A stretch of 64,000 nucleotides of DNA from Clostridium caldaquaticum (GCF_023806125.1 NZ_JAMSKT010000003.1:143250-207249); one strand, 5' to 3'. Numbered from the stretch's first letter, positions 38,183 to 47,653 are shown. Translations and numbers: made by a program. The notes: generated from the letters alone by a model not told the origin.

Positions 38183-39694
38183 CTATCCTGCATTTAAAAC
38201 TGCTTTATTCATTATCTTTTCCTGTGTTGCAGTGTCACCATCAAATTCTGCAACTATTCTTCCTCTTCTCATTACCATTATTCTATCACTAAGAGCTAAA
38301 ATCTCTGGAAGCTCAGAAGAAATCATAATAATTGCCATTCCTTTTGCTGCAAGCTCCTTAAGAAGTCTATGTATTTCTTCTTTAGCACCTACATCAATAC
38401 CATTTGTTGGCTCATCTATAATCAATATCTTAGGATCAGTTGCCAGCCACTTAGCAACAACTACACGCTGTTGATTTCCCCCTGACAGCTTTTGAACATC
38501 CATATCAGGAATTCCCGGCTTTATCTTTAATCTGCTTATCCAGCCTTCGTCAATATTTTTTTTCTTTTTCATATCGATTATATTAAATCTATTTACAAGT
38601 TTTTCAAGAATAGATAAAGAAATATTATCTGCTACAGATTGTCTCATTACAAGTCCTTCTGTTAAACGGCTTTCAGGTACAAAAGCAAGTCCATTTTTAA
38701 CAGCATCTTCAGTTGAAGTTATTTTAACTTCCTTTCCATTAATAAATATTTGTCCTTCCTCTGGTGTTGTTATACCAAATAGCGCCTGCATAACTTCTGT
38801 TCTTCCTGCTCCTACAAGACCTGTAAAACCTAATATCTCACCTTCTTTAAGAGTAAAAGAAACATCTTTGAAGTTACCTTTCTTAGACAAGTTTTTAACC
38901 TCTAATACTGTATTACCAATTTTAGTTTTTTCATATTTCTTTAGCTCAATTTTACGTCCAACCATCAAAGCTATAAGTTTGTCCTGGTCAAGTTCCTCAG
39001 TTTTGTATGTACCTACATATTTTCCATCTCTCATTACTGTAAATCTCTGAGCTATTTCAAACAACTCTTCCAGCTTATGACTTACAAATATTACAGCAAT
39101 ACCTTTTTCTTGAAGACTTCTAACTATTTTAAATAACCCTTCAACTTCACCTTTTGAAAGTGCTGAAGTAGGCTCGTCCATTATAATCATTTTAGCATCA
39201 TATACAAGAGAACGTGCAATAGCAACTAATTGTTGTTTTGCTACGGATAATTTACCAACTTGTATATCTAAATCGATATCAACACCTATACGTTCTATTG
39301 CTTTTTTAGCAATCTTTCTCATTTCCGCCCAATTTAATTTCTTAGTTGATTTTTCTATTTGCTGACTGATTGCAATGTTTTCAGTTACTGTTAAATTAGG
39401 AAAAAGGGAAAAATCTTGATATATAACAGCAATACCTTTTCTTACTGAAACTAGTGAATTAGTTATTTCTGTTTTTTCTCCTTCAATATAAATCTCTGCT
39501 CCTTCATCCGGTTGATAAATTCCTGAAAGTATTTTGATTAATGTTGATTTTCCCGCACCATTTTCACCGATTAAAGCATGTACTTCTCCTGGAACAATCT
39601 CAAGCTGCATATTATCAAGAGCTTTTACGCCCGGAAAAGTTTTTGATACATTGCTTATCTTTAAAAAAACTTCCCCTCTATTCAATTTCACCAC
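38183..39694 (-). CDS. Sugar ABC transporter ATPase, RhaT/LsrA/RbsA family
   Basis: A 503-residue tandem ATPase with canonical motifs: Walker A GENGAGKST, signature LSVAKQQ and Walker B IIMDEPTSA in the first domain; GLVGAGRTE, LSGGNQQ and ILIIDEPTNG in the second. The H-switch HKL is present in domain one (FVSHKLEEL). It is the first gene of the ATPase-permease-permease-binding-protein operon and powers the importer. Confidence 0.94.
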   Translation of the reverse strand: MVKLNRGEVFLKISNVSKTFPGVKALDNMQLEIVPGEVHALIGENGAGKSTLIKILSGIYQPDEGAEIYIEGEKTEITNSLVSVRKGIAVIYQDFSLFPNLTVTENIAISQQIEKSTKKLNWAEMRKIAKKAIERIGVDIDLDIQVGKLSVAKQQLVAIARSLVYDAKMIIMDEPTSALSKGEVEGLFKIVRSLQEKGIAVIFVSHKLEELFEIAQRFTVMRDGKYVGTYKTEELDQDKLIALMVGRKIELKKYEKTKIGNTVLEVKNLSKKGNFKDVSFTLKEGEILGFTGLVGAGRTEVMQALFGITTPEEGQIFINGKEVKITSTEDAVKNGLAFVPESRLTEGLVMRQSVADNISLSILEKLVNRFNIIDMKKKKNIDEGWISRLKIKPGIPDMDVQKLSGGNQQRVVVAKWLATDPKILIIDEPTNGIDVGAKEEIHRLLKELAAKGMAIIMISSELPEILALSDRIMVMRRGRIVAEFDGDTATQEKIMNKAVLNAG

Positions 39695-39798
39695 TCCTTA
39701 AGTAATTAATCAACCTTATTTACAAAAATATTATCAAATCTATTTATTCCTACTCGGATCAAACTTGAACAATTCATTCAACTTTTTATCTTAATTTG

Positions 39799-39828
39799 AT
39801 TATAACCGTTTACTGATATCGTTGTCAA
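39799..39828 (-). promoter_or_regulatory. Promoter of the RhaS/LsrB-like importer operon
   Basis: Minus-strand -35 TTGACA (39823-39828), 18-bp spacer, -10 TATAAT (39799-39804). The sequence AGTAAACGGTTATA across the -10 resembles a cre site with two mismatches, so CcpA control is possible. Confidence 0.75.
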
Positions 39829-40204
39829 TATATTTCTGATTAATTTTGATTATTGTTGAATAATATTGTATTAATATTGAAATTATTGGTATGTTTTATT
39901 ATTATTTATTTCATTATATTTCAAAAATATGTTATTTTGTTCTGAAATATTCAGCATTATACATAAGATTTAAAATCATAGTTTTATAAACATAAAAAGA
40001 GCGTAAATAGACTTGAATATAATCAAATCTGCTTACGCTTTTTTAAACTTGTAATAATCTTTATCCGAACTCTCAGGTAAGGTCTTGTTACAATCTTATT
40101 CTCAAGCTTTGTCCAATTCTTGACTTCTATTCAAAGATATGTTTCCACCTTGAATTTCTTCATGAACAGAGCCAGGAAAAAGATTTTTCATCACAAAACT
40201 CTTT
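39829..40204. other. Intergenic region between importer promoter and DUF5060 gene, with terminator
   Basis: It holds an imperfect hairpin at 39994-40045 (AGCGTAA / TTACGCT core with A- and T-tracts outside), the probable terminator of the DUF5060-type gene about 160 bp upstream of it. Between that hairpin and 40204 there is no supported gene; a 28-codon minus-strand frame with no good ribosome site was not accepted. Confidence 0.55.
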
Positions 40205-41689
40205 TTAATCTACTCTTGTCATTCTTACTGCAATATACTGTTTCCCCGGCATATCAATGCGGAAGCTTCCGCTATAAGTACCTTGTAACTCTGTTATTGT
40301 CATATTCCAAGTATCTATGATGTCAATTTTATACTTCTTATCTTTCGGCATATTAAATGTTCTGAATGTTGGCTGATAAAACCCAAAATAATACAAATAA
40401 TAATCTTCTCCGACAGCACCGCAAGTAACATCCCAATAAGGATAGTGTTCTGTTGCAAGTTTTGATATAGGATTTATAGGTCCAGGAGCAGCTTCAACTA
40501 TTTTTCTAAGAAATCCTATTCTTTCAGGACTTGTTCCGTGTAGTTCTCCACCATGAGACCACCATAATATATCATATGGATGTACATAAGTTTCACCGTG
40601 TCCTACATATCCTCCTCTTACTACACCTTCCCAAAATCTTCTTGTCATTTCTTGACCAGTAATATTCCCCCATCCATGATTAATATTACCTTCATAAGCA
40701 CATTCATCAATAACTATAGGTTTTTTATACAATTCTCTCCATATATCAGTATTCTCTGAAGTTCTAAATGTATCTACACGTTGTATACTGCAATGTGTTA
40801 CCCATGGTTTTCCATGATCATAAAATTTCCTACAATTATGTATTGATCTTAAATGCTTATATGGATCATTTCTTTGAATAATATGAAAAAACCTATCCCA
40901 ATCATCAAGACTCTTTGTTGGAATTTTTGTTATTGGATCAAAAAAGATATCATATTCATTAGCCAAAGCCCACCATATATTTCTGAAAGCTGATAAACGC
41001 GAAACTATATATTTTAAATACCTATCATCGTTTTCAGCTCCCATATTGCTAAATCCCCATCTATCATAAGGATGGAAAAGAATTAAATCACATTCTATTC
41101 CCAATATTTGAAGATCTAATATTCTTTTTTCTAAATGACTAAAAAATTTAGTATTAAATTTAGTAAAATCAAATCCATTATCTAATGAACCTTCAAAAGG
41201 ATATAAAAGAGGCTCATTATGGTTATAATCATAATGTTTTGGGAAAACACACATACGAAGTTTATTAAACGGAGACTCCTTTAAAGTTTTAAGTGTTTTC
41301 TCTTGAAGTTCCATTGATTGATGTATCCAAGCATAACATGTAGTTCCAAATGAATAATGAGGTTTTCCATCAGCATATTCAAAATGAAACTCATCTTTCA
41401 CTCTAACAGGTCCATGATTATTTTCAGAAGGTTTTATACATTCAAAATCACCAGTTTTTCCATTTAATAACTGTACATTACTTTTAGTGATAAATGTCCA
41501 ATGTCCAAGTATGTCAGGCATAAACCTAATCTTATATATTCCGTCACCATCATAAAATCCATTAATTTCAATTAAACTATTTTCATGTTTGAAGATAGCT
41601 TTAAAATCAACCTCAAGAAACGGATTTCCTTCCTTTGGTCCCTCAAAGCTTGCTTCAAACATCCCCCACTTTTCTACAGTTTTATCCAT
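40205..41689 (-). CDS. DUF5060-type glycoside hydrolase, cytoplasmic
   Basis: A 494-residue protein with no signal peptide. The N-terminal Ig-like DUF5060 domain (about 3-85; WGMFEASFEG) leads into a GH-A-like TIM barrel beginning YSFGTTCYAW. Likely catalytic glutamates are Glu245 (WWALANEYD) and Glu329 (PIVIDECAYEG). A C-terminal beta domain (about 420-494; DUF5605-like) follows. The general type, DUF5060 with a DUF4038/GH140-like barrel, is related to apiosidases and other exo-acting pectin enzymes. The actual sugar is unknown. It stands alone, between a sugar importer and the rhamnose locus. Confidence 0.8.
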   Translation of the reverse strand: MDKTVEKWGMFEASFEGPKEGNPFLEVDFKAIFKHENSLIEINGFYDGDGIYKIRFMPDILGHWTFITKSNVQLLNGKTGDFECIKPSENNHGPVRVKDEFHFEYADGKPHYSFGTTCYAWIHQSMELQEKTLKTLKESPFNKLRMCVFPKHYDYNHNEPLLYPFEGSLDNGFDFTKFNTKFFSHLEKRILDLQILGIECDLILFHPYDRWGFSNMGAENDDRYLKYIVSRLSAFRNIWWALANEYDIFFDPITKIPTKSLDDWDRFFHIIQRNDPYKHLRSIHNCRKFYDHGKPWVTHCSIQRVDTFRTSENTDIWRELYKKPIVIDECAYEGNINHGWGNITGQEMTRRFWEGVVRGGYVGHGETYVHPYDILWWSHGGELHGTSPERIGFLRKIVEAAPGPINPISKLATEHYPYWDVTCGAVGEDYYLYYFGFYQPTFRTFNMPKDKKYKIDIIDTWNMTITELQGTYSGSFRIDMPGKQYIAVRMTRVD

Positions 41690-42076
41690 TTTATTACCTC
41701 CATTTGCTTATTAATATATTCTCCAAAATTCAAAGAACATAATTTTTTATATATTATAAGATTCAGCATTTCTGCCTACCTATAATATTTTGAATTAATA
41801 TTTTTCAAATTTCACATGAATACTTTTTTACGACAGTTTAATTTTACCATATTATTATAGATATTACAATATATTATTATAAATATTTTTAAATATTTTA
41901 ACTAAATACTTACTATAAATAAACTAAATTTATAATTATATAATTAAACTTACGTGTTTTATAATCCATTTTATAAATATTTATAACAAAATCATGCTAT
42001 ATAATCTATCATACAACGAGTTTTTTAAATAAATATATTTATAAAAATAAATAAATTTTCAGTAAAATATACCATA
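41690..42076. other. AT-rich intergenic region
   Basis: A very AT-rich 390-bp gap between the DUF5060 start and the rhaB terminator. A weak minus-strand TTGAAA near 41806 with TATTAT downstream could be the DUF5060 promoter. I see nothing else in it. Confidence 0.4.
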
Positions 42077-42124
42077 AAAAACTGCAGCAGGATTTGGATA
42101 TTACCTAATCCTGCTGCAGTTTTT
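42077..42124 (-). terminator. Terminator of the pdu-rha operon after rhaB
   Basis: An 18-bp perfect stem AAAAACTGCAGCAGGATT / AATCCTGCTGCAGTTTTT overlapping the rhaB stop codon, with a run of T on the minus strand. It marks the end of the microcompartment operon. Confidence 0.9.
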
Positions 42125-43550
42125 ATTTACTATTAAATTCTTTCACTTCAAAAGAATTGCTTATTATCCTTCTTCCCTCTTCCAGACTCTTTATCTCACC
42201 TAGAGCCATAAGCTGCATTACTACGTTTCCAAGCACTGAAGCTTCTATTGGTCCTGCAAGTACTTTCTTTCCTGTACTGTTTGCTGTTAACTGACATAGG
42301 AACTCATCTTGAATTCCTCCGCCTACCATGTTTATTACATCTATTGTTTTGCCTGTTATTTTTTCTAAGTTCTCAACATTAGTTTTGTATTCCTGTGTTA
42401 GACCATTGTAAACTGCCATAGCAATTTCTCCCAATCCCTCTGGAGTACCTTGCCCCTTTTCTCTGCAGTATTCTATTATAGCCTCTGCCATGTTTAATGG
42501 AGCTGTAAATCTTGAGTCATTAGGTTCAATTATAAAATGCTTGTTTTTAGCATTCTTAGCTGCTTCAATTATATCTGGGAAACCTACTGGTGCTACTTTT
42601 TCAGACCAGTTTTTTCTTAAGTTTTGTATAATCCATAAACCATTTATATTCTTTAAAAATCTTATCTTATTTTCAACTCCACCTTCATTAGTAAAATTAT
42701 ACTGAAGTGATTTTTCATTTATTATTGGCTCATCTGCTTCTATTCCAAGCAGTGACCAGGTACCACAGCTTAAATAAGCGCTATTCTTGCTAAATAGCGG
42801 AGTTCCAGCAACTGCTGACGCAGTGTCATGACTTCCCACCGCTACTACAGGAACAGCAGGCAGCTGAACTTCTCTTTGAATTTCTTCTGTCAAGTAGCCG
42901 GCAATAGTTCCAGGCATAATAATATCCTTAAGAAGCTCAACTGGAAGTTCCAGCTTTTTAAGCAAGTCCATTGCCCAATCTCTACTTTTTGCATCCAACA
43001 TCTGAGCTGTGGAAGCTATAGTATATTCTGTATGCTTTTCTCCTGTTAAGAAAAAAGTAAATAAATCAGGCATAAATAAAAGTGTCTTTGCCTTGTCTAG
43101 TATATGAGCTCTGTCTCTCTTTTCTGCATGCAGCTGATAAAGAGTATTAAGAGCCATATATTGAATTCCTGTAATATCATATATTTCTTTAAAACTTACG
43201 CCCTTTTGTTCCATTTCTTTTAAAGAATTATCAGTTCTTGCATCCCTATAGTGTGTAGGGTTTGCTAACAGATTATCCTTTTCATCTAAAAGACCATAGT
43301 CTACTCCCCAGGTATCTATTCCAATACTACTTATTTTTAAATTTTTATTGGCAGCTTTTTTAAGACCTGTCTTCATTTCATGAAAAAGTCTTAAAAAATC
43401 CCAGTAAAAAGTACCTTTTAATGTTACAGGATCGTTAGAAAATCTATGTATTTCTTCTAACTCTATTTTTTCCCCGTTGAATTTACTCATTATAAGCCTT
43501 CCACTTGAAGCTCCATAGTCAAAAGCTAGATTTACTATTTGCTTCTCCAT
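42123..43550 (-). CDS. rhaB: L-rhamnulokinase
   Basis: A 475-residue FGGY kinase. The N terminus FDYGASSGRLIM and SIGIDTWGVDYGLL are RhaB-type; the substrate loop HYRDARTD and the C-terminal NMVGGGIQDEFLCQ nucleotide motif follow. It phosphorylates L-rhamnulose (and perhaps L-fuculose) to the 1-phosphate used by the aldolase at the other end of the same operon. It has no encapsulation helix, so it should act in the cytosol. Confidence 0.95.
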   Translation of the reverse strand: MEKQIVNLAFDYGASSGRLIMSKFNGEKIELEEIHRFSNDPVTLKGTFYWDFLRLFHEMKTGLKKAANKNLKISSIGIDTWGVDYGLLDEKDNLLANPTHYRDARTDNSLKEMEQKGVSFKEIYDITGIQYMALNTLYQLHAEKRDRAHILDKAKTLLFMPDLFTFFLTGEKHTEYTIASTAQMLDAKSRDWAMDLLKKLELPVELLKDIIMPGTIAGYLTEEIQREVQLPAVPVVAVGSHDTASAVAGTPLFSKNSAYLSCGTWSLLGIEADEPIINEKSLQYNFTNEGGVENKIRFLKNINGLWIIQNLRKNWSEKVAPVGFPDIIEAAKNAKNKHFIIEPNDSRFTAPLNMAEAIIEYCREKGQGTPEGLGEIAMAVYNGLTQEYKTNVENLEKITGKTIDVINMVGGGIQDEFLCQLTANSTGKKVLAGPIEASVLGNVVMQLMALGEIKSLEEGRRIISNSFEVKEFNSK

Positions 43551-43568
43551 TTACTTTTCCTCCTAAAA

Positions 43569-44117
43569 TTATAAAATTTTCTCCCAAAGCTTTTTATCTG
43601 GATTTGGTATTACTGATTTATCTAAAATCATGCCACTTTCCTTTGCGTTTTTATAAGCTGCTTCTATAGCCTCATTTACAGCGGCCAGCTCTCCTGTAAT
43701 GAGAAGATAAGACTTGCCGCACATTCCCTTTGCTATTCTAATTTCAACAATTTCTGTAACAGCTGTCTTTGCGCATATATCAGATGCAACTATGATTGAT
43801 GCTGCAGAATATGTCTCTAGAATACCCAAAGCTTCTGTTTCTTCTATAACTGCAGTTCCATTTATTCCTCTAAAAATTGATGGATGAGGATTTCCTAGTA
43901 TAAAACTGTCTATTACATTTTCTTCAAAATCAGCCTTTCCGCTTTCAATAGCTGCCTTTACAGCACTTAATTTCCCAGAGAGAAGAACGATGTACTTTCC
44001 AGGACATACAGTTTGAGCCTGAAGTATCTCAACTTCAGCAGTTTTAACCATTTTATCTGTCGCTGTAATTCCCGAAGCTACAGTTTTATATTCTATCATT
44101 CCTATTGCCTTATCCAA
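43569..44117 (-). CDS. pduT: Microcompartment shell protein PduT, BMC-T trimer
   Basis: A 182-residue protein with two tandem BMC domains (about 3-85 and 93-175). Cys133 in the second-domain pore loop (KGMCGKS) is where PduT trimers hold a central iron-sulfur cluster. It can pass electrons across the shell together with PduS. Its start overlaps the pduS end by 8 bp. Confidence 0.92.
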   Translation of the reverse strand: MDKAIGMIEYKTVASGITATDKMVKTAEVEILQAQTVCPGKYIVLLSGKLSAVKAAIESGKADFEENVIDSFILGNPHPSIFRGINGTAVIEETEALGILETYSAASIIVASDICAKTAVTEIVEIRIAKGMCGKSYLLITGELAAVNEAIEAAYKNAKESGMILDKSVIPNPDKKLWEKIL

Positions 44118-45456
44118 CTATTCTCCCTCCATTCTCTATTGATATAAATGACTCTTCCACACTTATAACTTTTCCGCTTATACTTGCGTGGAACTTTACT
44201 CCCAGCTTGCCATCAGGTACTTCTGCTATTAAATCACCCTTATTTACTATATCCCCAATTTTTACAGTTGGAACAGGAATCTGCCCTATGTGCCTGTTTA
44301 TATATATCTTAACTTTGTCAATATTTACATCTTTTTCAGATAAAGGTGCATCTACATTATATTTAGAAATTCCAAGTCTTGCTATGAGCCTTTCCATAGG
44401 AACCATTCTTCCGTCTCTCATAGGGTTAACAGAAACTGGTGCTTTATGATGCGGATTTTTTACTCCATTTTGTCGTAGCTTTCTTTTTAACTCACCTGCA
44501 AGCATCCTGGGACTTAATCCTTGATGACAAGAATAAGCCTCACAAAGACCGCATTCGCTGCAAAGCATTGAAGAAGTAAAGGCTTCTATATCTACAGCAA
44601 GACCGCTGCCTAAAGCTTTCATTATTCTATTTGGTTTTATAGAATGGCCAAGTAAGCTTCTAGGACATAAATCAGTACACATTTGACACTGTGAACATAC
44701 AGACATTGTTCTTTTTAGATTTGTATAAGGGTTTAGCTGCCTTTTTTGTACTATAATATGCTCTTTAGGAAGCACTATAATAGCTTTGGTTGTCTTACCA
44801 ACAGTATCTTCTAAATCAGCAAGTCTTCCTGTGAGAGGTCCTCCATTTAGAACTTCATACTCTGCTATTGAAGCTCCGCCGGCAAACTCAATTAATTCTT
44901 TTATGCTTATTCCAACAGGCGCTTTTATAGTTATTGGATTTTTTACTTCTCCAGTTACCGTAACATATTTATCTGTAACAGGCTCCTTTAAAGCTACTGC
45001 CTTAAAAATATTTAAAACAGTTTCAACATTAAATACAACAGTGCCTACAGTAAGTGGTATAGCTCCTTCAGGTACAATTCTGCCAGTAGTTTCATATACA
45101 AGCACTACTTCATCACCTGCTGGATAAACATCTGGAAGTATTTTAATTTCCAGCTTCTCATATCTTTGGATTTGAGACTTTACGGCTGCAATGGTATTTT
45201 TATAAGCTGATTTTATTGCTACTATGCCTTTTTCAGCTTCCAATACATTAACTATAATTTCTAATGTTTGAAGTATATTTTCTGTATATTTTGCCAATAA
45301 CTGCCTGTCTACTCTAAAAAGAGGTTCACATTCAGCACAGTTTAAAATAATGGTATCAGCAGTTTTATTTAGTTTTTCATGGCTGGGAAATCCTGCACCG
45401 CCTGCACCTGCTACACCATTATCAAAAATCACCTTTTTAAATTCCATTAAATCCAT
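44110..45456 (-). CDS. pduS: PduS, RnfC-like flavin/iron-sulfur protein
   Basis: A 448-residue RnfC/Nqo1-like protein. It has a glycine-rich N-terminal motif (GVAGAGGAGFP), an SLBB domain (about 164-215), two [4Fe-4S] motifs (Cys254-257-260-264 and Cys299-302-305-310) and a C-terminal barrel-sandwich domain. In the Pdu compartment it recycles cobalamin and/or carries electrons via PduT. Length matches PduS of enteric bacteria. Confidence 0.94.
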   Translation of the reverse strand: MDLMEFKKVIFDNGVAGAGGAGFPSHEKLNKTADTIILNCAECEPLFRVDRQLLAKYTENILQTLEIIVNVLEAEKGIVAIKSAYKNTIAAVKSQIQRYEKLEIKILPDVYPAGDEVVLVYETTGRIVPEGAIPLTVGTVVFNVETVLNIFKAVALKEPVTDKYVTVTGEVKNPITIKAPVGISIKELIEFAGGASIAEYEVLNGGPLTGRLADLEDTVGKTTKAIIVLPKEHIIVQKRQLNPYTNLKRTMSVCSQCQMCTDLCPRSLLGHSIKPNRIMKALGSGLAVDIEAFTSSMLCSECGLCEAYSCHQGLSPRMLAGELKRKLRQNGVKNPHHKAPVSVNPMRDGRMVPMERLIARLGISKYNVDAPLSEKDVNIDKVKIYINRHIGQIPVPTVKIGDIVNKGDLIAEVPDGKLGVKFHASISGKVISVEESFISIENGGRIVG

Positions 45457-45475
45457 AAAATCACCCCAATTACCT

Positions 45476-45748
45476 CTACTTGTTCATAACGATATCTTTT
45501 AAATCATCTACAATCCCTACTACAGCAGCATCAATAGGAGCATCGCTTATGCCGCAGCCTATTCTTGCTGCAGCTCCAAAGGTTACAAGAACTATTTCCC
45601 CTATTCCAGCACCTACACTGTCTACTGCTACAACTTTATCTTGACTGCCTGTTTGTTCAAGAGGTTCTACAATTAAAAATTTGCTTCCAACAAGTTTTGC
45701 ACTTTTTCTTGTAGATATAACTGTACCTACTACCTTTGCAATTATCAT
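45476..45748 (-). CDS. pduN: BMC-P vertex protein PduN/EutN
   Basis: A 90-residue EutN/CcmL-fold protein (MIIAKVVGTVISTRKSAKL, with VDSVGAGIGEIVLVTFG) that forms the pentameric caps at shell vertices. It is the only BMC-P gene in the locus. A hairpin upstream separates it from pduL. Confidence 0.94.
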   Translation of the reverse strand: MIIAKVVGTVISTRKSAKLVGSKFLIVEPLEQTGSQDKVVAVDSVGAGIGEIVLVTFGAAARIGCGISDAPIDAAVVGIVDDLKDIVMNK

Positions 45749-45808
45749 GCTTTTCAGCTCCTTAATACGATACTTATTTTTTAAATTAACTTTTTGATTT
45801 ACTAATTA

Positions 45809-45846
45809 TGCTAGATTGCTAAAGTAAATTAATTAGCAACCTAGCA
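45809..45846 (-). repeat. Intercistronic hairpin between pduL and pduN
   Basis: TGCTAGATTGCTAA (45809-45822) and TTAGCAACCTAGCA (45833-45846) form a 14-bp stem with one A-C mismatch and a 10-base loop, in the 119-bp gap. No T-tract follows on the minus strand. It may set expression of the distal genes (pduN, S, T, rhaB) or stabilise the upstream mRNA. Confidence 0.6.
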
Positions 45847-45867
45847 CAACAACATAACTAAAATATT

Positions 45868-46518
45868 TTACCTTACAATCTCTAATAAAGCACCGCACTT
45901 GATGCCCATGCCGTTAGCTTCATCTGTATCAATATGCATTTCAAGAGTATATGTTTTATCCACTCTTACTTGAACGTCTTCAAAAATTCCTCCACGTTCT
46001 CCCAAAACTCTTACAGATACTGCATCGTTATCTTTAACGCCAAATCTTACAGCATCTTCAGCACCCATGTGTATATGCCTTTTAGCAACAATACAGCCTT
46101 CACTTAAATATATAGCACCTTTAGGTCCTACTATAGTAATTGGCGCAGAACCATCAATCTTTCCAGATTCGCGAACCGGAGGGTTTAATCCTAGTTTTAC
46201 AGCATCAGTTTTAGAAACTTCAACTTGAGTCTTTGATCTTAATGGTCCTAAAATTCTTACCTTTTCAATAGCACTTTTAGGTCCTGCTATTGTAACAACT
46301 TCTTCTGCTGCAAATTGTCCGCCCATTAGTTCTTTCTTCTTCTTAAGTTCATAACCAGCTCCAAAAAGAAGTTCTAAATGTTCCTTTGTAAGATGAACAT
46401 GTCTTGCAGATACACCTACTGGCACTTTTAATTCTTTATTATTTTCATTAAGCTTGGAATTTTCCAGCAATTGCTCACTCACAAGCTTAGTTATTAATTT
46501 TACTAAATCATCATTCAT
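45868..46518 (-). CDS. pduL: Phosphate propanoyltransferase PduL
   Basis: A 216-residue PduL-type phosphotransacylase. An amphipathic N-terminal encapsulation helix (DLVKLITKLVSEQLLEN, about 4-20) is followed by the two PduL domains with VGVSARHVHLT and CIVAKRHIHMG, whose histidines hold the zinc pair. It converts propionyl-CoA to propionyl-phosphate and recycles CoA inside the compartment. A propionate kinase is not in the window. Confidence 0.95.
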   Translation of the reverse strand: MNDDLVKLITKLVSEQLLENSKLNENNKELKVPVGVSARHVHLTKEHLELLFGAGYELKKKKELMGGQFAAEEVVTIAGPKSAIEKVRILGPLRSKTQVEVSKTDAVKLGLNPPVRESGKIDGSAPITIVGPKGAIYLSEGCIVAKRHIHMGAEDAVRFGVKDNDAVSVRVLGERGGIFEDVQVRVDKTYTLEMHIDTDEANGMGIKCGALLEIVR

Positions 46519-46528
46519 AATCTATCAA

Positions 46529-46963
46529 CTACTTTATAACTGGAAGTATTTTTTCAACATCTGTATGAGGTCTTGGAATTACGTGTACTGCAACTAATTC
46601 TCCAAGTCTTGATGCTGCACTTGCTCCAGTTTCAGTAGCAGCCTTAACAGCTCCAACATCTCCTCTTACCATAATTGTTACAAGTCCTGAACCTATCTTT
46701 TCTGTTCCTATTAAAGTTACATTTGCTGCCTTAACCATTGCATCTGCAGCTTCAATTGCTGCTACTAATCCTCTTGTTTCTACCATTCCTAATGCTTGTT
46801 GTTCCATTTTGCGTTCCTCCTTAAATTCTTTTATATTTATTTTTATATCTTCATTTTTAATTTCTTCACTTTTTTCCGTTGTGGCAACTTCTTTACTGCT
46901 TTGTGCTGTTTCGATAATTTCTCTCTTTTTCTTTTTTTTAGTTATTTTTTGATTAGATTCCAT
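46529..46963 (-). CDS. BMC-H shell protein PduA/PduJ-like with possible extended N terminus
   Basis: The BMC-H core of 92 residues starts at the ATG at 46807 (AGGAGG eight bases upstream) and has the pore motif EKIGSGLV. The frame stays open upstream for 52 codons to an ATG at 46963, with GGTGA before it and overlap with the preceding stop codon. That extension is Lys/Glu-rich ([22 protein letters not shown]). Two products, 144 and 92 residues, are therefore possible, as with PduB/PduB'. The short form is certain, the long form likely but unproven. Confidence 0.85.
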   Translation of the reverse strand: MESNQKITKKKKKREIIETAQSSKEVATTEKSEEIKNEDIKINIKEFKEERKMEQQALGMVETRGLVAAIEAADAMVKAANVTLIGTEKIGSGLVTIMVRGDVGAVKAATETGASAASRLGELVAVHVIPRPHTDVEKILPVIK

Positions 46964-47270
46964 TTATTTCACCACTCTTTACATTTGGAAGCTTTTGAGC
47001 ACTTAATCTAATCATTCTCATTACTTCTTCATGAGGGTTAGGAATTACAGCAGAAGCAACAACCTTACCAAGCCTTCCAGCTCTTACTTTAGCATTTTCA
47101 ATTGCCTCATTAACAGCAGACACACTGCCTTTTATTATTATTGTAACCAGCCTTCCTCCTAGCTTCTTTTCATAAGTTAAAAACTCTACATCCGCAGTCT
47201 TTAACATACTATCCAAACCTTCGATTGCAGCTACAAGTCCTGATACTTCTAAAAATCCTACTGCTCCCAT
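46953..47270 (-). CDS. BMC-H shell protein with C-terminal extension
   Basis: A 105-residue BMC-H protein ([20 protein letters not shown]) with pore loop KKLGGRLV, unlike the GSG pore of its PduA-like neighbours, and a roughly 15-residue tail ([16 protein letters not shown]). The wider or differently charged pore probably passes other metabolites. A 104-bp gap precedes it. Confidence 0.9.
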   Translation of the reverse strand: MGAVGFLEVSGLVAAIEGLDSMLKTADVEFLTYEKKLGGRLVTIIIKGSVSAVNEAIENAKVRAGRLGKVVASAVIPNPHEEVMRMIRLSAQKLPNVKSGEINGI

Positions 47271-47374
47271 AGAATAAACACTCCTGTATTTAGTAGTTAT
47301 TCAAAAACAGGTGAAAAAAATATATAAATAGCGTTACTTGTTAATTCTTCCCTGCTTTTAAACACCCTCTGACA

Positions 47375-47653
47375 TTATTTTAAAACTGGTAGTATTTTTT
47401 CAACATCTGTATGAGGTCTTGGAATTACATGTACTGCAACTAATTCTCCAAGTTTTGCTGCCGCACTTGCTCCAACTTCTGTAGCAGCCTTAACAGCTCC
47501 AACGTCTCCTCTTACCATAACTGATACTAATCCTGAGCCTATTTTTTCTGTTCCAATTAAAGTTACGTCTGCTGCTTTTACCATTGCATCTGCTGCCTCT
47601 ATTGCAGCTACTAATCCTCTTGTTTCTACCATTCCTAAAGCTTCTTGTGTCAT
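47375..47653 (-). CDS. BMC-H shell protein PduA/PduJ-like
   Basis: A 92-residue canonical hexameric shell protein ([21 protein letters not shown]; pore EKIGSGLV; C-terminal [18 protein letters not shown]). It differs from the core of the 46529-46807 product at about nine positions, so the two arose by duplication like PduA and PduJ. It forms the main facets of the shell. Confidence 0.94.
   Translation of the reverse strand: MTQEALGMVETRGLVAAIEAADAMVKAADVTLIGTEKIGSGLVSVMVRGDVGAVKAATEVGASAAAKLGELVAVHVIPRPHTDVEKILPVLK

Noticed and set aside
40080..40190. Short minus-strand frame (28 codons, beginning MKNLFPGS) downstream of the DUF5060-type gene
   Set aside because: No convincing ribosome site, no recognisable motif and weak coding character; treated as intergenic DNA.
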